Assembly (NCBI GenBank): GCA_009886305.1
Contig: QXZO01000171.1
Coordinates: forward strand, 1 to 7,294
Origin: Betaproteobacteria bacterium
Lineage (GTDB): Bacteria > Pseudomonadota > Gammaproteobacteria > Burkholderiales > Eutrophovitaceae
Length of the DNA: 7,294 bases
Reading direction: 5' to 3'
Shown here: one piece after another, positions 1 to 5,307 of the stretch
Layout of the letters: each line of letters begins with the position of its first letter
Numbering within the stretch: the stretch's first letter is position 1
Position numbers and translations under genes: made by a program
The notes under the pieces: model-generated
What the model saw: the letters and a program-made list of their open reading frames with translations, nothing else
What the model was told of the DNA's origin: nothing
The model's database searches: none

Positions 1-1
1 C

Positions 2-895
2 GCTGCTGCCCTTCGTGATGTTTGCAAAACGTTAGCTGATCGTGCGCCAAATGTTTCAGTGATTATCTATCCTTCACCGGTGCAAGGAGTGGGTGCAGGC
101 AAAAAATTGGCAGAGGCGGTAACGGTAGCCAGCGAGCGGTTCGAGGTAGACGGACTAATCGTTTGTCGTGGAGGCGGTAGTCTTGAAGATTTATGGGAGT
201 TCAATTCTGAAGAGTTAATTCGAGCGGTCGCCAGTTGTCCTATTCCTGTCATTTCTGGTGTGGGGCACGAAACAGACACCACATTGGTTGATTTTGTGTC
301 CGATTATCGTGCGCCAACGCCTACGGCTGCTGCTACTGCGGTGGTATCTGCATTTGATGAGATAGCACTTGATCTTGGGCGCTTTCTGACCCGGTTAACG
401 AAAAATATTCGGGCAAAAGTGGACTCGAACCAGCAACACATTGATTACTTAAATCGGCGATTGATTCATCCTGACAAACAGAATATTCTTTATGGCCATG
501 AGCTGAATCGGTTGGCAAATAGACTGAATGCGGGTGTGTATCGATTAATTCGTGGACAAGAAAACCGTTTGAATATTGCGAAGTCCCAACTCTCTCGAGT
601 GAAGCTCGATGGCAAGCATTCTCTAGAATTGATTAAGGATTACCAAAAACGAATGCAGCGTGAAATGCTCGTTACTCTGAATCAATTCCAAGGACGTTTG
701 TCTAGCGTGACGAGCAGCTTATCTCACCTCGATCCTGAGCAAGTGTTGTCTCGAGGTTATTCAATAGTAAAAAATAACGATGGTGATATTTTAAGAAGCG
801 CTAAGTTTGTCTCTGTGGACGATCGATTAACAGTGCAGTTAAGTGACGGCGAACTTGACACAGTTATTGCTGCAAAACGTTTACGTCAGTCTTGA
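2..895 (+). CDS. xseA: Exodeoxyribonuclease VII large subunit, 5'-truncated by window edge
   Basis: This is the large, catalytic subunit of exonuclease VII, which with several copies of small subunit XseB degrades single-stranded DNA from either end into short oligonucleotides in the cytoplasm. The frame is open from base 2, giving 297 visible residues; the E. coli protein is about 456, so the N-terminal OB-fold and the start lie outside the window. Family hallmarks seen are IIYPSPVQG just after base 61, the RGGGSLEDLW motif (Arg codon 167-169), and GHETD followed by DFVSDYRAPTPTAAA (His codon 266-268). These correspond to the conserved catalytic-core residues of the family. After about base 350 comes the long helical, charge-rich C-terminal region, then the typical end segment with LSRGYSIV and a short beta-rich tail. 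The GTG at 59 is not the start, because conserved sequence (AALRDV, base 5 onward) precedes it. The gene converges on miaA, with one base between the stops. xseB is not in view. Confidence 0.96.
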   Translation, partial: AAALRDVCKTLADRAPNVSVIIYPSPVQGVGAGKKLAEAVTVASERFEVDGLIVCRGGGSLEDLWEFNSEELIRAVASCPIPVISGVGHETDTTLVDFVSDYRAPTPTAAATAVVSAFDEIALDLGRFLTRLTKNIRAKVDSNQQHIDYLNRRLIHPDKQNILYGHELNRLANRLNAGVYRLIRGQENRLNIAKSQLSRVKLDGKHSLELIKDYQKRMQREMLVTLNQFQGRLSSVTSSLSHLDPEQVLSRGYSIVKNNDGDILRSAKFVSVDDRLTVQLSDGELDTVIAAKRLRQS

Positions 896-929
896 TTCAA
901 TGTTTGAAACTTTTTAAAATTTTTTGAAT
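896..929. terminator. Weak AT-rich dyad at the convergent xseA/miaA ends, possible terminator
   Basis: TTCAA (896-900) and TTGAA (904-908) can form a five-pair stem with a three-base loop, followed by AC and five T residues (911-915) and a further T-run (920-925). A second pairing, ATTCAA 895-900 with TTGAAT 924-929, is also possible. The stems are short and almost entirely A/T, so this is a weak candidate for an intrinsic terminator of xseA, and the T-runs would be A-runs for miaA transcripts. It overlaps the last codons of miaA. No better terminator is visible between the two genes. Confidence 0.2.
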
Positions 930-1838
930 GTAAGGCCGAGCATCAGTTTCGTAGGGATCAACCAAGTGATCAATCGCAAATCCACGTAGCCAAGTAAGCT
1001 GCCTTTTCGCCAGTTGACGGGTGGCCGCAGAGCCTTTATCCATGAGAGTATCTTTATTGTAAGTTCCATCTAGAAATTCCCAAACTTGCCGGTAGCCAAC
1101 GCACCTCATGGAAGGCATCGCTAAAGAAAGGTTCCAGTTTTTTTTTAGAGCAGCTACTTCGTCGATTAATCCTTGCATAATCATTTCCTTAAATCGAGCC
1201 TCGATGTGTTTATGTAACGTTGCCCTCGATTTAGGCACAAGAGCAATATCAAGAGTCTTCAAGATGCCTCGATTCGAAACTGATGCGTCGAGTAGTTTAC
1301 TCATTGGTTCACCGGTTATTTGAAATACTTCCATCGCGCGCTGAATTCTCTGAGAATCATTGGGACTCAGTCTTTGCGCTGTTTCTGGATCTATTTTACT
1401 CAGCTTGTCATGAACATGAGGCCATCCATATTGTTTGGCATCCGAATCAATTGCCTCACGAATTTGAATATTTCGCTCTGGTAACTTATTTAAGCCATCC
1501 TTGAGTGTTTTGTAGTACATCATAGTGCCACCAGAAAGGACTGGGATGGCGCCACGCATAGCGATTTCACGCACAATTCTTTCAGCATCTGATTTGAATT
1601 TCGCGGCGGAGTAGTGTTCGTTGGGATTTAAGATATTGATTAAATGATGAGGGCATTGAGATAATTCCTCTAGACTTGGTTTGGCAGTCCCAATATCCAT
1701 ATGGCGATAAACAAGTGCGGAATCTACGCTGATCACTTCAATTGGAAAGTAGCGAGATAATTCGATACAGATACTGGTTTTTCCGCTAGCCGTTGGGCCC
1801 AAAAGGCAAATCGCGTCCGGCACAGTCTCCTCTCTCAT
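897..1838 (-). CDS. miaA: tRNA dimethylallyltransferase (tRNA A37 prenyltransferase)
   Basis: MiaA transfers the dimethylallyl group of dimethylallyl diphosphate to N6 of A37, next to the anticodon, in tRNAs reading codons that begin with U. This gives i6A, the substrate of MiaB. The 313-residue length is normal. Visible motifs are the P-loop-like GPTASGKTS (residues 14-22), VDSALVYRHMDIGTAKPS (38-55, containing the conserved Asp39), PHHL (63-66), GGTMMYY (103-109), the SPNDSQRIQRAMEV region (158-171), RCVGYRQ (245-251) and QLAKRQLTWLRG (275-286). The gene lies downstream of mutL on the same strand, with a 36-base gap and no evident terminator, so co-transcription is likely. The start is uncertain: the ATG at 1836-1838 has no upstream Shine-Dalgarno, whereas a GTG five codons later (1821-1823) has AGAGGAG just before it and would give 308 residues with the P-loop intact. 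Downstream lies convergent xseA, not hfq as in E. coli. Confidence 0.97.
   Translation of the reverse strand: MREETVPDAICLLGPTASGKTSICIELSRYFPIEVISVDSALVYRHMDIGTAKPSLEELSQCPHHLINILNPNEHYSAAKFKSDAERIVREIAMRGAIPVLSGGTMMYYKTLKDGLNKLPERNIQIREAIDSDAKQYGWPHVHDKLSKIDPETAQRLSPNDSQRIQRAMEVFQITGEPMSKLLDASVSNRGILKTLDIALVPKSRATLHKHIEARFKEMIMQGLIDEVAALKKNWNLSLAMPSMRCVGYRQVWEFLDGTYNKDTLMDKGSAATRQLAKRQLTWLRGFAIDHLVDPYETDARPYIQKILKSFKH
1827..1834 (-). promoter_or_regulatory. Shine-Dalgarno-like GAGAGGAG inside the miaA 5' end
   Basis: Read on the minus strand, GAGAGGAG lies directly after the annotated miaA ATG and 3 to 5 bases (depending on register) before the in-frame GTG at 1821-1823. It is the only strong ribosome-binding-like sequence near the gene start, since the bases before the ATG are AT-rich. 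It suggests that translation may really begin at the GTG. The spacing is shorter than usual, so this remains a suggestion. Confidence 0.35.
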
Positions 1839-1874
1839 CTCGTAATATTTCTAGATTGATGATTGACCATGTAA

Positions 1875-3674
1875 CTATTGGCCACGCATAAACCTGCGAT
1901 CCAACTCGGAAAGTGATATTTGGAACCAGGTGGGTCGTCCGTGGTTACATTGATCAGATCGCTCTGTAAGCTCCATATCTCGGAGTAAGTTATTCATCTC
2001 CTCGACGGAGAGTTTTCGGTTAGCGCGCACCGCAGAGTGGCATGCGAGTGTCGATAGTATTTCGTTTCTGTGTTCCTGTAAAACTCGTGTGGCACCGAAC
2101 TCAATTATGTCTTTAATAACGTTTATTACAAGTTCAGAGGCCTTGCCGGGCTCTAGAAAAGAGGGGATGGCGCGAATCGCTATGTTCTCAGGACCGGAGA
2201 CGGAAAATTCAAAGCCTAGAGTGTTTAATAGGGAGTTGTTTTCCTGGACGAGTGCTATCTGAGTGAGATCCAACGCGACGTCAATGGGAATGAGTAGCTT
2301 TTGTTTCGGTATCTCTTTTAAATCAAGTGCCGTTTTTAATTGCTCATATACGATTCGTTCGTGTGCGGCATGCATGTCGATAATAATGAGACCCTGACGA
2401 TTTTGGGCAAGAATATATATTCCACTCAGTTGAGCGAGTGCGAAACCTAGCGGGTAATCATGTTGTTTGTTTTCCTCAACTTGGTCCCAATCTGATATGC
2501 CTCTCGAACTGGACTCATTACCTATGTCTTGTCCGCTAGTAATGATTTGAGTGTTGTCGAAGTTTGTAAAGGAGTTTGTTCCTTGATCAGGTGCTAATCC
2601 GAGATTATTTTGCACTCGTAAGTGTTGTGGGTAAATTGCTGTTTCTCGATCCGTGAAAAATGAATGGGTAGTTTTGGGTGATATTCGCTCCGCTGAGGCA
2701 AGCTTTTTTTCAATAGCATGGAAAACAAACTGATGTATGGCTTGAGATTGATGGAAACGCACCTCTGTTTTTCTAGGATGGACATTTACGTCCACTAGCC
2801 TCGGGTTAATTCGAATAAATAGAATGTATGAAATCCCTTTGCCGTGATGAAGAACATCGCTGAAGGCTTGTCTTATCGCATGTGATATCACACGATCACG
2901 AACGAAGCGCCCGTTGATGAAAAGATATTGAGTGTCTTTGGTACTTTTGTCGTAAGCTGGTTGTTGGACAAGCCCTTGAATAGATAAGTCCTCTGTACTT
3001 GCTTCAAGCCAAACGCTTGCATCTGTTAAACCAGAGCCTAGGGTTTCACGTATACGCGTTTCAGTAGTCTTGCCATTAGCTCTTCGGCGAAGTTTTCCAT
3101 TATGAGAAATTGTGAACTCAATGGCCGGGTGTGAAAGCGCAGCTTGTTTGTAAATTTCGTCGCAGTGCCCGTACTCCGTGTTTTGTGAACGAAGAAATTT
3201 TTTACGGGCTGGTGTGTTGTAGTAAAGGTTTTTAACCGAAGCCACGGTACCTTGATCGAGGGCACAGGGCCTAGGTTCGGATACTCGTCCTCCCTCGGCG
3301 TTAATATCCCAGCCATGACTCTCGCTTGGATGCTTACTCGATAGAACGAACTGCGACACAGATGCAATTGATGCTAAAGCCTCTCCTCTAAATCCGAGGC
3401 TGTTTATTGACTCTAAATGGACTAAAGCGCTTATTTTGCTTGTTGAGTGTCGTGATAATGCCAATGGAAGTTCATTTTTTGGAATCCCTGGACCGTTGTC
3501 CGTAACGCGAATTTCACGCATGCCACCCTCGGTGATGGCAATGTTGATTTCGTTAGCTCCTGAGTCGATACTATTTTCGACTAGTTCTTTTAACACTGAA
3601 GCGGGTCGTTCAACAACCTCACCAGCTGCAATTTGACTGATTAAGATATCTGGTAAAGGTTTTATAGAGGACAT
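1875..3674 (-). CDS. mutL: DNA mismatch repair protein MutL, endonuclease-type
   Basis: MutL is the homodimeric mismatch-repair mediator that couples mismatch-bound MutS to strand incision and excision. The 599 residues show the complete GHKL ATPase: AAGEVVERPASVLKELVEN (16-34, with general-base Glu30 and Asn34), DNGPGI (59-64), SRHSTSKI (74-81) and GFRGEAL (94-100), followed by LFINGRFV (251-258) and VNVHPRKTEVRF (296-307). A variable linker spans about 330-405. The C-terminal dimerisation domain contains DMHAAHERIVYE (433-444), matching the DQHAxxExxxxE metal-binding endonuclease motif with Met for Gln, then ACHSAVR (544-550) and CNHGRP (576-581), the companion metal-site motifs. QKLLIP (458-463) matches the beta-clamp-binding motif. 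E. coli MutL lacks this endonuclease site, so this protein probably nicks DNA itself rather than relying on MutH. The start agrees with the conserved family N-terminus, but no Shine-Dalgarno is seen. It is divergent from pntAA and upstream of miaA. Confidence 0.98.
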   Translation of the reverse strand: MSSIKPLPDILISQIAAGEVVERPASVLKELVENSIDSGANEINIAITEGGMREIRVTDNGPGIPKNELPLALSRHSTSKISALVHLESINSLGFRGEALASIASVSQFVLSSKHPSESHGWDINAEGGRVSEPRPCALDQGTVASVKNLYYNTPARKKFLRSQNTEYGHCDEIYKQAALSHPAIEFTISHNGKLRRRANGKTTETRIRETLGSGLTDASVWLEASTEDLSIQGLVQQPAYDKSTKDTQYLFINGRFVRDRVISHAIRQAFSDVLHHGKGISYILFIRINPRLVDVNVHPRKTEVRFHQSQAIHQFVFHAIEKKLASAERISPKTTHSFFTDRETAIYPQHLRVQNNLGLAPDQGTNSFTNFDNTQIITSGQDIGNESSSRGISDWDQVEENKQHDYPLGFALAQLSGIYILAQNRQGLIIIDMHAAHERIVYEQLKTALDLKEIPKQKLLIPIDVALDLTQIALVQENNSLLNTLGFEFSVSGPENIAIRAIPSFLEPGKASELVINVIKDIIEFGATRVLQEHRNEILSTLACHSAVRANRKLSVEEMNNLLRDMELTERSDQCNHGRPTWFQISLSELDRRFMRGQ

Positions 3675-3694
3675 AATGAATAATGGTACAGAAT

Positions 3695-3725
3695 TTGAAC
3701 GACTAATTTTTCCTTAATGTAGAAT
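3695..3725 (+). promoter_or_regulatory. Candidate sigma-70 promoter for the pnt operon
   Basis: TTGAAC (3695-3700) resembles a -35 box, and TAGAAT (3720-3725) matches the -10 consensus at five of six bases. The spacer is 19 bases, longer than the optimum. If it is used, transcription would start near base 3732 and leave a leader of about 120 bases containing the hairpins at 3761-3824. AT-rich DNA yields such matches by chance, so confidence is low. Confidence 0.25.
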
Positions 3726-3752
3726 TTAGTTCAGTTTAGATAGGTGAAGAAT

Positions 3753-3783
3753 ATTTTAGTGTTTGCTGAGACGCTTGATGCAA
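3753..3783 (-). promoter_or_regulatory. Candidate promoter for mutL-miaA
   Basis: On the minus strand, TAAAAT (3753-3758) matches the -10 consensus at five of six bases. TTGCAT (3778-3783) supplies a poor -35 with a 19-base spacer and overlaps the CGCTTG/CAAGCG dyad. The resulting mutL leader would be roughly 70 bases. This is the best candidate seen on this strand but it is weak. Confidence 0.18.
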
Positions 3784-3824
3784 GCGATTAATCTTCAAAC
3801 TTGTGGTTTGAGAAATTTTGTCTC
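3761..3824 (+). promoter_or_regulatory. Clustered dyad symmetries in the pntAA leader (possible folded RNA or operator)
   Basis: Four paired elements lie within 64 bases. CGCTTG (3772-3777) pairs with CAAGCG (3781-3786) around a three-base loop. TCAAAC (3795-3800) pairs with GTTTGA (3806-3811) around TTGTG. GATTAATC (3786-3793) is a perfect eight-base palindrome between them. GAGAC (3768-3772) can pair with GTCTC (3820-3824), enclosing both hairpins like the closing stem of a three-way junction. In addition GTTTG at 3761-3765 is repeated at 3806-3810, so CAAAC (3796-3800) could pair with either copy. The segment ends about nine bases before the pntAA Shine-Dalgarno. No T-run follows, so it is not a terminator. 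It matches no riboswitch class that I recognise; operator function is equally possible, and each stem is short enough to occur by chance. Confidence 0.3.
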
Positions 3825-3832
3825 GATGAGTA

Positions 3833-3841
3833 AAGGAAGGG
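3833..3841 (+). promoter_or_regulatory. pntAA ribosome-binding site
   Basis: The purine-rich AAGGAAGGG lies 7 bases before a TTG (3848) and 9 bases before the ATG at 3851, which is the next codon in the same frame. Homologous alpha subunits begin at the equivalent of MLIGIP or MRIGIP, so the ATG is preferred. The TTG would add only one residue. Confidence 0.65.
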
Positions 3842-3850
3842 TATCTGTTG

Positions 3851-4963
3851 ATGTTAATTGGAATTCCAGCGGAGATAGTAGTCGGTGAGAATCGTGTCGC
3901 AGCAACTCCAGAGACGGTCAAAAAATTTGTTTCTAGCGGGCTTCATCAAGTCATAATTCAAGCAGGAGCGGGAAAAAATTCCTCGTTTTCTGATGAGGCG
4001 TTTGTAGAAGCGGGTGCGAGATTGGTGAATAGCGCGGCTGAGGTTTATGAGCAAGCTGAACTTTTACTGAAAGTTCAAAGTCCAGAGCCAGAGGAGGCGG
4101 CGCAATTAAAGCGCGGTCAAGTTGTGATTGGACTACTCCAGCCTCATAACGAAGCCTCGATAGAGAGATTGACAAAAGCTGGTGTGACGGGTTTTTCAAT
4201 GGAGCGATTACCAAGAATATCTCGCGCCCAATCAATGGATGTTTTATCTTCTCAGGCTAATTTGTCTGGATATAAAGCAGTTTTAATGGCAGCGAATGCT
4301 TATCCAAAACTCATGCCAATGATGATGACTGCAGCCGGAACGATAAAAGCTGCGAGAGTTGTGATTATGGGTGTTGGTGTCGCAGGTCTTCAGGCAATTG
4401 CTACCGCGAAACGTTTAGGGGCGGTGGTGGAGGCTACCGATGTGAGACCAGATACGAAAGAGCAAGTTGAGTCTTTAGGCGCGAAATTTATAGAGGTTCC
4501 TTTAACTGATGATGAACAGGAGCTTGCTAAGGGCGAGGGTGGGTACGCGAAAGAAATGAGCGATGACTATAAGCAGCGTCAAGCAAACTTAATTGCTGAG
4601 CGTTTGAAGCAAGCGGATATTGTTATTACCACTGCTCTTATTCCAGGGAAACCAGCACCGGTTCTTGTGACGGAGGAGATGGTTAAGTCTATGAAGCCTG
4701 GCTCTGTAATTGTTGATATGGCAGCTGAGCAAGGCGGTAATTGCCCATTAACTCAAGCGAACCAAATTTCGATCCAACATGGTGTTACATTAATTGGTTC
4801 CGTAAATATTCCGTCGAGTGTTGCGTCTGATGCGAGCTCTTTGTATGCGAAAAATCTATTGAATTTTTTGGAGCTAATCATAAACAAAGACAATGGTTCC
4901 TTCGTATTAAATTTGGAAGATGAAATTGTATCTGGCACTTTGGTGTCGTCAATTTCTGATTAA
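3851..4963 (+). CDS. pntAA: Proton-translocating NAD(P) transhydrogenase, soluble NAD(H)-binding subunit alpha-1
   Basis: This is domain I of the transhydrogenase, the cytoplasmic NAD(H)-binding component that exchanges hydride with NADP(H) held on PntB. The 370 residues begin MLIGIPAEIVVGENRVAATP, typical of the alanine dehydrogenase/PNT N-terminal fold. PRISRAQSMDVLSS (121-134) carries the Arg122, Gln127, Asp130 and Ser133 set matching the Arg-Gln-Asp-Ser loop of the Rhodospirillum rubrum subunit. GVGVAG (174-179) is the Rossmann loop, with Asp197 (ATDVRP) at the place expected for NAD rather than NADP preference. GGYAKEMS (230-237) is the mobile-loop motif with its conserved Tyr232, and TTALIPGKPAP (260-270) follows. 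The chain stops after domain I (LEDEIVSGTL near 355-364), whereas E. coli PntA continues into a membrane domain; here that part is the separate pntAB gene, 26 bases downstream. The ATG at 3851 is chosen over TTG 3848. Confidence 0.97.
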   Translation: MLIGIPAEIVVGENRVAATPETVKKFVSSGLHQVIIQAGAGKNSSFSDEAFVEAGARLVNSAAEVYEQAELLLKVQSPEPEEAAQLKRGQVVIGLLQPHNEASIERLTKAGVTGFSMERLPRISRAQSMDVLSSQANLSGYKAVLMAANAYPKLMPMMMTAAGTIKAARVVIMGVGVAGLQAIATAKRLGAVVEATDVRPDTKEQVESLGAKFIEVPLTDDEQELAKGEGGYAKEMSDDYKQRQANLIAERLKQADIVITTALIPGKPAPVLVTEEMVKSMKPGSVIVDMAAEQGGNCPLTQANQISIQHGVTLIGSVNIPSSVASDASSLYAKNLLNFLELIINKDNGSFVLNLEDEIVSGTLVSSISD

Positions 4964-4989
4964 AGTATTTTTGGATAGGGAGTCACCGT

Positions 4990-5307
4990 ATGGAAGTTAT
5001 TAACCCAACGATTATCAATCTCATTATTTTTGTTTTGGCCATTTACGTTGGTTACCACGTGGTTTGGAACGTGACTCCTGCTCTGCATACGCCTTTGATG
5101 TCGGTCACAAACGCTATATCGGCGATAGTGATTGTTGGGGCCATGTTGGCCGCAGCATTGACTGAAACCCTACTAGGTCAGGTCATGGGAGTGGCTGCAG
5201 TTGCTCTAGCCTCGGTTAACGTCGTCGGAGGATTTTTGGTTACGAGACGTATGTTGGAAATGTTTAAAAAGAAACCAAAGAAAGCTGTTGAAGGAGCCTC
5301 AAAATGA
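4990..5307 (+). CDS. pntAB: NAD(P) transhydrogenase small membrane subunit alpha-2
   Basis: PntAB is the small inner-membrane subunit that contributes the first part of the proton-conducting domain II in three-gene transhydrogenases. The 105 residues show about three hydrophobic helices (roughly 7-26, 43-60 and 63-84). They also show the family signature YHVVWNVTPALHTPLMSVTN (22-41), nearly the same as the membrane end of E. coli PntA, and GGFLVTRRMLEMFKKK (80-95) at the end. The tail is lysine-rich (KKKPKK) and probably cytoplasmic. A strong AGGGAG (4977-4982) lies seven bases before the ATG. The stop overlaps the pntB start as ATGA, indicating coupled translation of the two membrane subunits. 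Confidence 0.96.
   Translation: MEVINPTIINLIIFVLAIYVGYHVVWNVTPALHTPLMSVTNAISAIVIVGAMLAAALTETLLGQVMGVAAVALASVNVVGGFLVTRRMLEMFKKKPKKAVEGASK

Noticed and set aside
59..61. GTG as a start codon for the first gene
   Set aside because: Conserved XseA sequence (AALRDV and following) is in frame upstream from base 2, so the gene simply enters from outside the window.
875..882. Palindrome AAACGTTT near the xseA end
   Set aside because: An eight-base palindrome within coding sequence is expected by chance; no repeat or associated motif is nearby.
1108..1504. Plus-strand open frames inside miaA
   Set aside because: They lie antisense to well-conserved miaA codons, resemble no family and lack ribosome-binding sites.
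3038..3367. Second minus-strand open frame within mutL
   Set aside because: It is a different frame of the conserved ATPase region of mutL with no recognisable protein features.
3848..3850. TTG as the pntAA start
   Set aside because: It adds one residue before the ATG at 3851, where homologues begin; its seven-base spacing from the ribosome-binding site is good but not decisive.
3951..4235. Minus-strand open frame opposite pntAA
   Set aside because: It is a shadow of the conserved NAD-binding subunit; composition and motifs do not suggest a real protein.
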